A stretch of 64,000 nucleotides of DNA from Neobacillus piezotolerans (GTDB lineage Bacteria > Bacillota > Bacilli > Bacillales > Cytobacillaceae), in assembly GCF_003362805.1 (NCBI RefSeq), contig NZ_QNQT01000008.1, positions 124,001-188,000 of the forward strand. The letters run 5' to 3'. The notes below the pieces were generated by a model. That model made no database searches. It saw only the letters and a list, made by a program, of their open reading frames with translations, and was not told where the DNA came from. Below, in pieces: positions 1 through 7,990 of this stretch (within the stretch, counting starts at the first letter, position 1; every line of letters starts with the position of its first letter). Both the position numbers and the translations under genes were made by a program.

Positions 1-381
1 ATTTTCATCCTGGGTACGGCTGGATTTGTTTTCAGCTGGGATAGGGCGATGTATTCGATCCTCGCTTATGTCATCGCATTTAAATCGATTGATGTAGTTG
101 TCCAGGGACTGGAGGAGTCAAAATCCGCCTGGATCATCAGCGACCATTACCAGGAAATCGGGGATGCCATCCTTCACCGACTTGGCCGCGGGGTCACATA
201 TTTGGAAGGGGAAGGAGCTTTTTCGGGAGACAATAAAAAAGTTATTTTTTGTGTCATTACCCGGCTGGAAGAAGCAAAATTAAAGGATATTGTCCAGGGT
301 TTTGACAGCACCGCTTTCCTTGCACTTGCGGATATTTCGGAAGTTAGGGGCGGCCGTTTCAAAAAGAAAGACATTCACTAA
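1..381 (+). CDS. YitT-family membrane protein, C-terminal part (5' end outside window)
   Basis: The frame is open from base 1, so only the last 126 or so residues are present. The first part (FVFSWDRAMYSILAYVIAFK) is the end of a membrane segment. The rest is a soluble domain of about 80 residues resembling the C-terminal DUF2179 domain of YitT/YpjC proteins, which is thought to bind a small ligand. Bacillus genomes carry several YitT paralogues of about 280-290 residues and their transport substrate is not established. A good terminator follows directly. Family assignment is from remembered sequence character; the specific paralogue cannot be told. Confidence 0.8.
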   Translation: MFILGTAGFVFSWDRAMYSILAYVIAFKSIDVVVQGLEESKSAWIISDHYQEIGDAILHRLGRGVTYLEGEGAFSGDNKKVIFCVITRLEEAKLKDIVQGFDSTAFLALADISEVRGGRFKKKDIH

Positions 382-385
382 CCAA

Positions 386-409
386 AGAGGCCATATGGGC
401 CTTTTTTTA
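386..409 (+). terminator. Terminator after YitT-family gene
   Basis: GGCC-atat-GGCC hairpin followed by a run of seven T. Short stem but well placed, five bases after the stop codon. Confidence 0.6.
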
Positions 410-430
410 TTTCATCTTTTAAATATACCT

Positions 431-458
431 TTGCAAAATAAAAAACAAATCTTAATAT
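431..458 (+). promoter_or_regulatory. Sigma-A-type promoter for the antiporter gene
   Basis: TTGCAA, 16-base spacer, TAATAT; about 100 bases upstream of the chosen antiporter start. Confidence 0.5.
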
Positions 459-557
459 GGGAAAATATTTTTCTCAGGAATCGACTTTCCCATGCATGCA
501 GGTGAAAACAGCAGGGTAGAGGAATACGGAAATCTTTTTTCCAAAAGGTGGAGTTTG

Positions 558-1706
558 ATGAATGTAACATTAGCGTTTGGTTTATTCCTGCTAATCTTAT
601 TTAGCGTTGGGGTCATCGGCCAAAAAATGTTTAAAATTCCGGATATCCTCTTGTTTATCGCTCTTGGGATTTTCATATCTCCTTTTTTTCATGAAATAAA
701 AGTCATTGAGGCGGCCGGTGAAGTAGGTCTGGTCCTCCTATTTTTCCTACTCGGCATGAAATTTCCTTTAAAAAATCTCGGGGCTGGGAGCAAGAAGGTT
801 TGGAAAGCAGGGCTTCTTGATGCAGTTCTTGGCATTGTGGCGACTACCGTGTTATCCAGGCTTTTTGGTCTTGAATGGAAAGAAGCTTTGCTCATTGGGG
901 GAATTGTTTTCGCGACGTCTTCATCCATTACGGCAAAACTGCTAGAGGATAAAAACCGTGCCGAAACGAACGAATCGGAATTCATTCTGCTTGTTTTGGT
1001 ATTTGAGGATTTGGTGGCGCCCATCCTTTTAACTGTCCTGATCGGATTTCGTGGAGGGGATTTTACCTTTTCGGATTTTGGCTTTATTCTAACGAAGATT
1101 GTTTTATTGGCAGTTGTGGCTGTCGCACTTAGCAAAGTTTTATTTAAAAGGATTGAACATTTCCTGGAGTCGATTAAACACGAAGACTCATTTATCGTAC
1201 TCGTTGCCGGTATCGCCCTGACATATGGAGGCATTGCCATCCTCCTCGGTTTGTCGGAAGTCATAGGCGCATTTCTTGCTGGAATCATGCTTTCGGATGT
1301 AATGGTAAAAGAAAAAATAGCGAAAGTCACGCTTCCGGTCCGAAACATTTTCCTTCCGTTTTTCTTCCTTTCATTCGGAATGCAAATTAAGCTGACAGCA
1401 GAAATTCCATATTTGACCCTGCTAATTGTCCTTCTTTTCTGGTCTGTGGCACAGAAAATAATGGTCGGCTATTTTGGTGGACGTTGGTATGGCTTGTCAA
1501 AACGAGAATCGCTTAGCTCAGGCTTATCACTCACCCAAAGGGGTGAATTCTCGGTTATCATGGCAGGTCTTGCAGCGGGGCATCTAAAAATTTTCGCAGG
1601 GATCTATATCCTGGTCATCGCGCTGCTCGGAACTATCCTTTTCCAGGCCGCGCCGAAACTAAACAGAGCCATCTTCTCAAAAGTTGCCGAGAGGAAAGAG
1701 GATTAA
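558..1706 (+). CDS. CPA2-family monovalent cation:proton antiporter (Kef/KhtU type)
   Basis: A polytopic membrane protein of 382 residues made almost wholly of hydrophobic segments, expected to exchange K+ or Na+ for protons. Family marks are the FATSSSITAKLLED stretch near residue 145, the LVLVFEDLVAP stretch near 170, and the SLTQRGEFSVI motif near the C-terminus, all typical of Kef/CPA2 carriers. There is no C-terminal NAD-binding RCK domain, and no separate KhtT-like regulator gene lies next to it. The ATG at 558 is preceded by AAAGGTGGAG. An in-frame ATG 22 codons upstream has no ribosome site and would add a hydrophilic tail, so I rejected it. Transcribed alone. Confidence 0.85.
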   Translation: MNVTLAFGLFLLILFSVGVIGQKMFKIPDILLFIALGIFISPFFHEIKVIEAAGEVGLVLLFFLLGMKFPLKNLGAGSKKVWKAGLLDAVLGIVATTVLSRLFGLEWKEALLIGGIVFATSSSITAKLLEDKNRAETNESEFILLVLVFEDLVAPILLTVLIGFRGGDFTFSDFGFILTKIVLLAVVAVALSKVLFKRIEHFLESIKHEDSFIVLVAGIALTYGGIAILLGLSEVIGAFLAGIMLSDVMVKEKIAKVTLPVRNIFLPFFFLSFGMQIKLTAEIPYLTLLIVLLFWSVAQKIMVGYFGGRWYGLSKRESLSSGLSLTQRGEFSVIMAGLAAGHLKIFAGIYILVIALLGTILFQAAPKLNRAIFSKVAERKED

Positions 1707-1712
1707 AAGAAA

Positions 1713-1750
1713 AAGCAAGGCCTAGATACGGTCCGGCTTCAGACTTTTTT
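1713..1750. terminator. Bidirectional terminator between convergent genes
   Basis: Imperfect stem AAGCAAGGCC / GGTCCGGCTT with a 7-base loop, an A-rich left flank and a T-run on the right. It sits between convergent genes and can serve both; its T-run overlaps the end of the azoreductase gene. Confidence 0.45.
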
Positions 1751-2417
1751 AAATTACAACAGGCTTGCGCGCCATTTCTTTCGCGGCGATGATGGCCCGG
1801 GCTTTTGTTTCTTCGACAATTTCCGGGGCTTTTTTCGGAAAAGCATCCAGCCCCTCGGCGATTACGGAATCAAGTACACGAATCCCCATGAATCGAAGGG
1901 CGATTTTCAAATAGCGGTCTCCCGATTCCAGTTCCGCCATCGGCATCCCGGTATAGAGGCCGCCCCTTGTTTGGATATGGATTGCGGTTTTCCCCTCAAG
2001 CAAACCTTTAGGGCCATTCGCCGTGTGGACAAACGTCTTGCCTGTAACAAAAAGATTGTCCAGGAAGGTTTTCAGTACAGCGGGGGAACTTAGATTCCAT
2101 AAAGGCGTAACAAACACAAAGTAGTCATATTTGATGAACTCTTCAGCCAGCGCATGCATTTTAATGATTTTGCTCTTTTCCTGATCAGTCAGGTCTTCAA
2201 ACGACATTCCATAACCCGCGAGTTTGCCGCGGGCTGAAATAAGTTCCGCATCCATCCGGACCATATCAAGTTGGAAAAGATCGATCCTTTTTATTTCGAT
2301 ATCGGGTTGTTCCTCGGAAAAAGATTGCAAAAATGCCTCTCCAATCTGCATGCCTTTCGATTTCTCCGGACCTTTGGGGTTTGCTGAAATATAAAGCAAT
2401 TTGGCCATTTTGATCAT
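1749..2417 (-). CDS. azoR: FMN-dependent NADH-azoreductase (flavodoxin-like fold)
   Basis: 222 residues, about the length usual for the AzoR/AcpD family, soluble dimeric flavoproteins that reduce azo dyes and quinones with NADH and help resist thiol-reactive quinones. Visible marks are the N-terminal LLYISANPKG phosphate-binding loop, the VFVTPLWNLSSPAVLKTFLD stretch near residue 100, and the HIQTRGGLYTG loop near 150. Two in-frame starts (MIK at 2417, MAK at 2408) both have only weak ribosome sites, so the exact start is uncertain. A good promoter lies just upstream. Confidence 0.88.
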   Translation of the reverse strand: MIKMAKLLYISANPKGPEKSKGMQIGEAFLQSFSEEQPDIEIKRIDLFQLDMVRMDAELISARGKLAGYGMSFEDLTDQEKSKIIKMHALAEEFIKYDYFVFVTPLWNLSSPAVLKTFLDNLFVTGKTFVHTANGPKGLLEGKTAIHIQTRGGLYTGMPMAELESGDRYLKIALRFMGIRVLDSVIAEGLDAFPKKAPEIVEETKARAIIAAKEMARKPVVI

Positions 2418-2444
2418 CCATTCTACTCATAGTAATTCAATTTC

Positions 2445-2472
2445 ATTATACAAACAAAACCTTGCTCAATAA
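2445..2472 (-). promoter_or_regulatory. Promoter of the azoreductase gene
   Basis: Read on the minus strand: TTATTG, 16 bases, perfect TATAAT, about 30 bases before the gene. Confidence 0.5.
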
Positions 2473-2547
2473 TGCACAAATAATGAACGTTACGTGACCT
2501 ATTTCTTCGGCTTGTGGCTTCTGTAGCATGCCCTGATTTCCGGAATA

Positions 2548-2556
2548 TGGTATAAT
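2548..2556 (+). promoter_or_regulatory. Extended -10 promoter for small membrane gene
   Basis: TGGTATAAT, an extended -10 with no clear -35. It would start transcription very close to the ribosome site, giving an unusually short leader, so a second promoter may exist. Confidence 0.35.
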
Positions 2557-2576
2557 TACGAAAAGGAGTGATTCTT

Positions 2577-2774
2577 GTGCTAATCTTGTATATCTTGATT
2601 TTTTCGGCTGTTCTCTTAGGATTCGGCTTTATTGTAGATTACTTTTACAAGAAAAAAGGAATCACAGATCTTGAACCTGAACGGAATGCGGCAAATGTAA
2701 ATGGGATGGAGAGGGCCTACGTGGAGTCGCATATGAACCATATCCGCGATGAATCCAGAAGCCATGGAATATGA
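2577..2774 (+). CDS. Small single-span membrane protein, function unknown
   Basis: 65 residues: an N-terminal hydrophobic helix (LILYILIFSAVLLGFGFIVD), a basic YKKK stop-transfer stretch, then a charged soluble tail. I chose the GTG at 2577 because AAGGAG lies nine bases upstream; an in-frame GTG at 2568 directly abuts that site. The gene is monocistronic, with a promoter before it and a strong terminator just after the stop. I do not recognise the family. The tail lacks cysteines and any obvious motif. Confidence 0.65.
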   Translation: MLILYILIFSAVLLGFGFIVDYFYKKKGITDLEPERNAANVNGMERAYVESHMNHIRDESRSHGI

Positions 2775-2775
2775 T

Positions 2776-2808
2776 GAAAACCCCGGAAATTGCCCGGGGT
2801 TTTCATTT
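2776..2808 (+). terminator. Strong terminator
   Basis: Eleven-base perfect stem GAAAACCCCGG / CCGGGGTTTTC followed by ATTTTC. The A-rich left side makes it partly bidirectional. Confidence 0.75.
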
Positions 2809-2949
2809 TCGGCATCCTGTATGACATATCCTTATTTATTATGAACATCAACAAACAGACGGGAGTAACTTTTATTTTTATAGGCTTTCGAAAATCCACT
2901 ATTTCACTTTTGTGTATGGTAGTATTTATGTAAAAAAGGGGATACTTGG

Positions 2950-3693
2950 ATGGATAAAGTCGTACTCGATCATTTAACAGTAGCTGTAATGGCAATTGAT
3001 AAAGAGTTCAGGATAACGGTTGCCAATAAAATGTGCAAGACCATACTCGATATCGAACCCGCTGAGGCAATCGGACGCCATATCGATGAATTTTTTGGCA
3101 ATCCTCCTGAGTTCACCCGGACTGTCCAGCACTCACTCGAACAAGGGCGAGATTTCAGGTACGATGTTTTTCCATACACATGGGGTAAATACAGGAAAAC
3201 CCTTTCCCAGCGTTCAACTTTGTTAAGGGCTGATGACGGCAAGATTATAGGCGCAATGATCGAATTTGAAGATATTACGGAAAGGCACCAGCGCGAACAG
3301 GAATTCCGGGCATTTATGGAAGCGAATTCAATCAATATTATTCCAATTGGACAAGGGATCGGGATGATATCGATGCAAACCCTTCCGTATGAAATGGAAC
3401 AGTCGAGGTTTGCCGGACTGGGTGCTGAAGCTATGAAGAAGGCTACTGAAATGGATATGCGGCACCTTATTCTGGATGCGTCATCCTTATCGATGATTCG
3501 TATGGAAACGAATATATCCGTTTTCAATCACCTAATCATGGGGTTCAGGCTGATTGGGATTTCCATTGTCATTGCCGGCATTAGGCCGGAAATCGCTGTG
3601 CATGCTGTAAATGCAGGTATTGATATCAAGGGCACTAGAACGTTTACAAACATGAGCCAGGCGATAGACTATTTACGTAGCCAGGCACTATAA
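2950..3693 (+). CDS. PAS-STAS domain regulator (RsbR-like)
   Basis: 247 residues. A PAS domain fills residues 1-115, ending in the typical IIGAMIEFEDITERHQREQE linker, and a STAS domain fills about 125-245 (PIGQGIGMISMQ... HLILDASSLSMIRME). STAS proteins of the RsbR/RsbS kind act in stressosomes or similar partner-switching complexes and may be phosphorylated on Ser/Thr; a PAS domain in place of the usual RsbR non-haem globin domain suggests sensing of light, redox or a small ligand. The ribosome site AAAAAAGGGG sits eight bases before the ATG. No anti-sigma kinase is encoded nearby, so the partner is not known. Confidence 0.8.
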   Translation: MDKVVLDHLTVAVMAIDKEFRITVANKMCKTILDIEPAEAIGRHIDEFFGNPPEFTRTVQHSLEQGRDFRYDVFPYTWGKYRKTLSQRSTLLRADDGKIIGAMIEFEDITERHQREQEFRAFMEANSINIIPIGQGIGMISMQTLPYEMEQSRFAGLGAEAMKKATEMDMRHLILDASSLSMIRMETNISVFNHLIMGFRLIGISIVIAGIRPEIAVHAVNAGIDIKGTRTFTNMSQAIDYLRSQAL

Positions 3694-3758
3694 TGAGGCT
3701 AAAGCCGATGGCTGAACTTTTGGATTAGTTGTTTTACTCCATACTGAGGTGGCGCATG

Positions 3759-4949
3759 ATGACGAGAAAACTATATTACGAGAATCCCTATCTTACTTCA
3801 TTCGATACAAGGTTAATTAAGCAGGGGCAGGATGAAAACGGTGATTGGTATGCTGTTTTAGAAAAGACGGCTTTTTATCCGGAAGGCGGTGGCCAGCCGT
3901 ACGATACAGGCGAACTTAACGATTCCACGGTAACGAAAGTTGAGGAAGTTGGCGGGGAGATTCGGCATTACTTAAGATCAAGTGTGCTCACGGAAGACGG
4001 TTATGTAGAAGGGAAAATTGACTGGGAACGCAGATTCGACCATATGCAGCAGCACACAGGCCAGCACATCCTGTCAGCAGCGTTTGATAACCTTTTTGGT
4101 TTTAAGACTGTCGCATTCCATCTTGGGAGGGAAGAATCGACAATTGATCTTGATACAGATACCCTTAATACGAATCATATTGAAGAAGCAGAAAAGCTTG
4201 CGAACCAAATCGTACTTGAAAACCGCCGGATTGAAACTAAGTGGGTGACAAAGGAAGAAGCGGAAAAGCTGCCTTTGCGAAAGGCTTTGTCCGTTGAAGA
4301 AAATATTCGACTCGTCGTCATTCCTGATTACGATTATAACGGCTGCGGGGGCACCCATCCATCTTCGACATGCGAGGCTGGTATGATAAAAATCCTGGGG
4401 ATCCAGAAGGAAAAGAAAAAATATCGTGTATGTTTTGTCGCAGGAAACAGATCTTTCCGCCAATTTTCAAAGAAAAACGACATCCTCGCCAGGTTAACGC
4501 CTCTTTTAAATGCTCCCCAGGATGAAATGGAAACAGCATTACATAAACTTTTGGAGACGAAAAACGCGCTGGAGAAGAAGCTTGAAGAAGCAAACGACAG
4601 GCTGATTGATTTTGAAGCCAGCCAGATGCGCACGAATAGGGGATTGACGGATATTCCCGTTACAGGCGTGTTTGAAAACAGGCCGATTCAGGAACTTCAG
4701 AAACTTGCGCGGGCCATTGTAGGGGAAGGGGACGGGATAAAGGCGATCCTGCTCTCAAAGAATGGGGACAAGCTTCAGTTCGTTTGCGCGAAAGGCAGGA
4801 ATACAAGCGGGAACATGAAAGAAGCTGTTGCCGTTGCGCTTCCATTGATTAATGGAAAAGGCGGAGGAAACGAAACATTCGCGCAAGGTGGCGGAGAGGC
4901 CTTAATCAGACCAGAAGAATTGCTCAAGGAACTGCTTGCGAAAATATAG
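3759..4949 (+). CDS. alaX: Long-form alanyl-tRNA editing protein AlaX-L
   Basis: 396 residues. A free-standing trans-editing enzyme that hydrolyses Ser-tRNA(Ala), perhaps also Gly-tRNA(Ala). Residues 38-52 carry the FYPEGGGQPYDTG motif of the AlaRS editing core. Zinc ligands are visible as HTGQH (H99, H103) and CGGTH (C196, H200). A coiled-coil linker (about 270-310) precedes a C-terminal DHHA1-like domain with the GNETFAQGGG stretch. Two adjacent ATGs follow GAGGTGG; the second, at 3759, has the better six-base spacing. A strong terminator follows, so it is probably expressed alone. Confidence 0.92.
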   Translation: MTRKLYYENPYLTSFDTRLIKQGQDENGDWYAVLEKTAFYPEGGGQPYDTGELNDSTVTKVEEVGGEIRHYLRSSVLTEDGYVEGKIDWERRFDHMQQHTGQHILSAAFDNLFGFKTVAFHLGREESTIDLDTDTLNTNHIEEAEKLANQIVLENRRIETKWVTKEEAEKLPLRKALSVEENIRLVVIPDYDYNGCGGTHPSSTCEAGMIKILGIQKEKKKYRVCFVAGNRSFRQFSKKNDILARLTPLLNAPQDEMETALHKLLETKNALEKKLEEANDRLIDFEASQMRTNRGLTDIPVTGVFENRPIQELQKLARAIVGEGDGIKAILLSKNGDKLQFVCAKGRNTSGNMKEAVAVALPLINGKGGGNETFAQGGGEALIRPEELLKELLAKI

Positions 4950-4992
4950 GAAACCTTTTACTTTAGGAAAGATTCTTCAAAAAACAAACAAG

Positions 4993-5025
4993 GAAAGGCG
5001 CCTGCCACTAGGACAGGCGCCTTTC
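4993..5025 (+). terminator. Terminator after alaX
   Basis: Perfect 12-base stem GAAAGGCGCCTG / CAGGCGCCTTTC. The T-run is short (CTTTC). The A-rich left flank could also terminate the opposing strand, though the gene there ends at 5160. Confidence 0.65.
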
Positions 5026-5159
5026 TGCGTATTGAGGCGGAGAACCATGCGCCACATCGCATGCTCCCAAAGGGAATGTTCCCCGGCTTACACAATTCAG
5101 CTCATCGCTTTGTTATTGTACCATGGCAATCAATGGTGAACAAGTCTTTTTGAAAAAAA

Positions 5160-5948
5160 TCAATCGCCATCAAGGATATTGAAAAGGCCCCTAGCCAGGC
5201 TTCCTTCATCTTTGGCGCCCCCAGTTTGAGGCATTGCGGCAAATACCCGGCTTGCAAGTCGACTGAAAGGGAGCGATTGGATCCAAACAGAACCCGGACC
5301 CCTCAGTGTTGCGAAGAAAAGGCCTTCGCCGCCAAACAGTGCTGTTTTGACTCCTTTTACAAATTCAATATTATAGTCGACCCCTGCCGTCATTGCGACT
5401 AGGCACCCAGTATCCACACGCAAAACCTCACCAGGCTGGAGTTCTTTTTTATGGATGGTTCCTCCCGCATGGATAAACGCCAAACCGTCTCCTTCAAGCT
5501 TTTGCATAATGAAACCCTCGCCGCCAAAAAAACCGGTGCCAATTTTCCTTTGGAATTCAATTCCAACCGATACGCCCTTAGCGGCTGCCAGGAATGCATC
5601 CTTTTGGCAAATAATCTTGCCGTTCAGTTCACTTAAATCCATCGGAATGATTTTTCCGGGATAAGGGGAGGCGAAAGATACGTGTCTTTTCCCGCTACCG
5701 ACATTTGTGAACGTAGTCATGAATAGGCTTTCGCCTGTCAGCATCCTTTTTCCGGCGGAGAAAAGCTTGCCCATCAGGCCGCCATTTCCTCCTGATCCAT
5801 CCCCAAAAATCGTTTCCATGGAAATGCCGTCCTCCATCATCATCAGGCTGCCGGCTTCCGCAACGACAGTTTCATGCGGATCAAGTTCAACTTCCACGAA
5901 CTGCATGTCATCTCCATACAGCTTGTAATCAATTTCATGATTATTCAT
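5160..5948 (-). CDS. AIM24/TIGR00266-family protein
   Basis: 262 residues, soluble, rich in glycine and beta-forming stretches. The family is recognised from [20 protein letters not shown] at the N-terminus and two repeated GGEG-containing segments ([16 protein letters not shown] and [13 protein letters not shown]), giving a pseudo-symmetric double beta-sandwich like the TRAP RNA-binding fold. The biochemical role is unknown in bacteria; the yeast homologue is mitochondrial. It stands alone on the minus strand with GGGGGAAG before the ATG. Confidence 0.82.
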   Translation of the reverse strand: MNNHEIDYKLYGDDMQFVEVELDPHETVVAEAGSLMMMEDGISMETIFGDGSGGNGGLMGKLFSAGKRMLTGESLFMTTFTNVGSGKRHVSFASPYPGKIIPMDLSELNGKIICQKDAFLAAAKGVSVGIEFQRKIGTGFFGGEGFIMQKLEGDGLAFIHAGGTIHKKELQPGEVLRVDTGCLVAMTAGVDYNIEFVKGVKTALFGGEGLFFATLRGPGSVWIQSLPFSRLASRVFAAMPQTGGAKDEGSLARGLFNILDGD

Positions 5949-6181
5949 GTTTCTTCCCCCTAATGGAATATAGCTTCAATTCCAAGTATAATCGAAAAAT
6001 TGGACAGACGCCCATTTTACCTGTATTTAAAAACTACGAAATGCACAACTGGAATTTCTGACGCAAAAAAGAACATATCCAACCGGTCGGATTCCAATGA
6101 AAGGACAAACGACCAGAAAAAGTGTAGAATAACCATTAACTGGGGTGAAGGATGTCCACTAATGCAAGGAGGTCGCTTAAA

Positions 6182-6835
6182 ATGGCCGGTAAAATTAAAA
6201 CCGGGCTTCTGGCGGATACTGAAACGACCGGTCTGAAGCCTGGTGCAGATGAAATTATTGAACTCGGACTTATTCTCTTTTCTTATGATGAAGAAACAGG
6301 TGAAATCATCGACACTCTTGAAGAGGCTTCGTTCCTTCGCGAGCCTCTGTCTTCTTCCGCCATCCGGAATTATCCGGGAGCATTCAGGGTACACGGAATC
6401 CCGTTCAGCCTGGTGGAAGGAAAAGCATTTGATGATGAGAAAATAAAAAAGCTTTTTTCGTTTCCGGATGCCGTTCTTGCCCATAATGCCTCCTTTGATA
6501 GAAGTTTCCTCTATCATATGTACCCGGAAGTAAACGAACTGAAATGGTATTGTTCGATGAGGCATATCCCATGGAAACAGTATGGCTTCCCAAGCGGGAG
6601 CCTACTTTCCCTATTGAAAGCCCATGGTTTATCTGGAGAGCAGCAGCACCGGGCATTGGATGATATTCTTCAATTAATGGCTCTTCTAAGACATCCTAAT
6701 CAGGACGGCTATCCTTATTTGCGGGAGGTTCTCCGGAAGAAGCCGATGGCGAAATATGAGCCTGGTGCAAGGAAGGCTGGGTACCGGAACTGGAGGCAGC
6801 CAAGCACATCAAGAATTCCATTTCAGGGAAATTAG
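6182..6835 (+). CDS. DnaQ-like (DEDDh) 3'-5' exonuclease
   Basis: 217 residues of an exonuclease fold. Exo I is LLADTETTG (D12, E14), Exo II is LAHNASFDRSFL near residue 110, and Exo III is HRALDDILQLMAL near 160, with the His that marks the DEDDh subgroup. The start was chosen because a perfect AAGGAGGT lies eight bases before ATG 6182; the in-frame ATG at 6152 has a poorer site and adds ten residues. The C-terminal 50 residues beyond the nuclease are basic and rich in Arg, Lys and Pro and may contact nucleic acid. Likely a repair or proofreading accessory rather than a polymerase subunit. Confidence 0.85.
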   Translation: MAGKIKTGLLADTETTGLKPGADEIIELGLILFSYDEETGEIIDTLEEASFLREPLSSSAIRNYPGAFRVHGIPFSLVEGKAFDDEKIKKLFSFPDAVLAHNASFDRSFLYHMYPEVNELKWYCSMRHIPWKQYGFPSGSLLSLLKAHGLSGEQQHRALDDILQLMALLRHPNQDGYPYLREVLRKKPMAKYEPGARKAGYRNWRQPSTSRIPFQGN

Positions 6836-6903
6836 GCCGGCTGAAAAGGAAGGAATAAAAACATACCTTTCATGCCAACATTAAGGCAAAAGGGGGTATC
6901 CTT

Positions 6904-7065
6904 ATGCCAAGAGGAAAGGAATTGGAGCAGCTTCCAATGGGAAATATCGCCCCGGGAGCAGGTAAAGACAAAGGCCAATTTAAAAGGGATTCTCTTGAAT
7001 CCTTAAACCACGGCACTCAGCCGCACCCTTCATCGATAAAGGATGGCAGGGAAAATAAGGCGTAA
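6904..7065 (+). CDS. Small hydrophilic protein (53 aa), function unknown
   Basis: An ATG with AAAGGGGG seven bases upstream opens a 53-codon frame rich in Lys, Gly, Ser and Asn and without hydrophobic segments. Its composition resembles minor small acid-soluble spore proteins, and an sspH-type gene lies on the other side of the shared terminator, but I do not recognise its sequence as any named Ssp. It begins 68 bases after the exonuclease stop and may be co-transcribed. The good ribosome site and following terminator support it as a real gene. Confidence 0.6.
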   Translation: MPRGKELEQLPMGNIAPGAGKDKGQFKRDSLESLNHGTQPHPSSIKDGRENKA

Positions 7066-7068
7066 AAA

Positions 7069-7092
7069 GAGCCCCGCGGTATGCGGGGCTTC
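7069..7092. terminator. Bidirectional terminator, best on the minus strand
   Basis: Stem GCCCCGC / GCGGGGC with a five-base loop. On the minus strand it is followed by CTCTTTTTA, so it mainly ends the sspH transcript; on the plus strand it follows the 53-aa gene with a weaker T content. Confidence 0.65.
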
Positions 7093-7094
7093 CC

Positions 7095-7277
7095 TCATTC
7101 CTCTTTAAGTTCCCCGATCTCAACAATCGTTCTTTCTTCAAGTGGGCCCCTTAAATGAACTGTAGCCATTTTTTCATCTTGATGCAGTTCATCAATCCAG
7201 ACTGAAACGCCGTTATATGTAACGTCAATGTCAGCTGATGACGATAGGATTTGCTTTACTCTCCTTGAATCCAACAT
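7095..7277 (-). CDS. sspH: H-type small acid-soluble spore protein
   Basis: 60 residues, the usual size of SspH. The recognisable core is VTYNGVSVWIDEL, followed by an acidic region and a conserved GELKEE end. These minor proteins are made in the forespore and are found in the spore core. The ATG at 7277 is preceded by GGAAGGAGGAGTTA, a very strong site; a further six upstream codons in frame would cover that site and are excluded. I could not find a convincing sigma-G promoter by eye. Confidence 0.85.
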   Translation of the reverse strand: MLDSRRVKQILSSSADIDVTYNGVSVWIDELHQDEKMATVHLRGPLEERTIVEIGELKEE

Positions 7278-7413
7278 TAACTCCTCCTTCCACATTACCT
7301 TTTTAGTTAGGGTGGGCAGTTCGGCAAGAAAATATCCGTCGGTCGAATACAGAAAAAAAGAAAAAAGTTTTTTGATTTATGGATACTTGTCCACTCAATT
7401 ACTTCTATCCTTT

Positions 7414-7422
7414 CATAAATTA
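7414..7422 (+). promoter_or_regulatory. Possible sigma-K -10 element
   Basis: CATAAATTA matches the mother-cell consensus CATAnnnTA and lies 32 bases before the ATG of the Tyr/Gly-rich gene. The -35 (AC) spacing is not ideal, so this is only a candidate. Confidence 0.3.
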
Positions 7423-7453
7423 CAGTATGAATCAGGAAAGGAGGGAAAGAAGA

Positions 7454-7741
7454 ATGTCTTACGATCAAAACTACACTATGGGCCAAAATTACACTATGGG
7501 CCAAATGCAAAACCGCAACCGAGTCAGAAGGGTGGAAATTGACGCCGAAGAGGTCATCATCCACACGAATAGGGTTCGGATTGAAGGCGCGCGGAAAGGG
7601 ATGGGCCACAATTATGGAGTAGCCGGAGCAGAGGAATCCAATTACGGTGACTACGGGAACTACGGCGACTATGGCAATGAATATGACGGAAATGTTGCAG
7701 GAGCTTACAGGCACCACCGTAAGTGCAGGAGCTGGATCTAA
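7454..7741 (+). CDS. Tyr/Asn/Gly-rich repeat protein, possible spore coat or surface protein
   Basis: 95 residues. The N-terminus holds two adjacent NYTMGQ repeats, the middle is a charged core (RRVEIDAEEVIIHTNRVRIEG), and the C-terminal third is a DYGNYGDYGNEYDGN low-complexity run ending in a His/Arg/Cys tail (HHRKCRSW). Tyr-rich tails of this kind are common in coat proteins cross-linked through tyrosine, and a sigma-K-like -10 lies upstream, but I do not recognise a named family. ATG 7454 follows AAAGGAGGG; in-frame codons further upstream have no such site. A strong terminator follows. Confidence 0.6.
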   Translation: MSYDQNYTMGQNYTMGQMQNRNRVRRVEIDAEEVIIHTNRVRIEGARKGMGHNYGVAGAEESNYGDYGNYGDYGNEYDGNVAGAYRHHRKCRSWI

Positions 7742-7766
7742 CCCGGAATGAAGCAGGAATCAGGGA

Positions 7767-7800
7767 GCAGGAAGTGTCATTAACACTTCCTGCTTTTCCC
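7767..7800 (+). terminator. Strong terminator
   Basis: Perfect 11-base stem GCAGGAAGTGT / ACACTTCCTGC with a five-base loop, then TTTTCCCGTTTT. Confidence 0.8.
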
Positions 7801-7990
7801 GTTTTCCTTCTATTATATATATCCTTGTAAATCCGTTGCCATTTTTTCCAGCAAATGAAGAATCCCAGTACGCCAAAAATTGAATCTGAAAAGGATTGGC
7901 AATAAAGATTTTTTTTATTTTTTCGAATGGTAAAATTCATCTTGCACGTTCATTGGCACGGGTTTATGATAACAGATGAAGTAATCAATC

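Noticed and set aside
689-1348. Long minus-strand frame opposite the antiporter gene
   Set aside because: Mirror of a strongly coding plus-strand gene; composition is Ser/Arg-rich as expected of an antisense shadow and it has no ribosome site.
7470-7502. Repeated block containing ACTATGGGCCAAAA, considered as a regulatory repeat
   Set aside because: It encodes the two NYTMGQ repeats of the Tyr/Gly-rich protein, so the coding repeat explains it.
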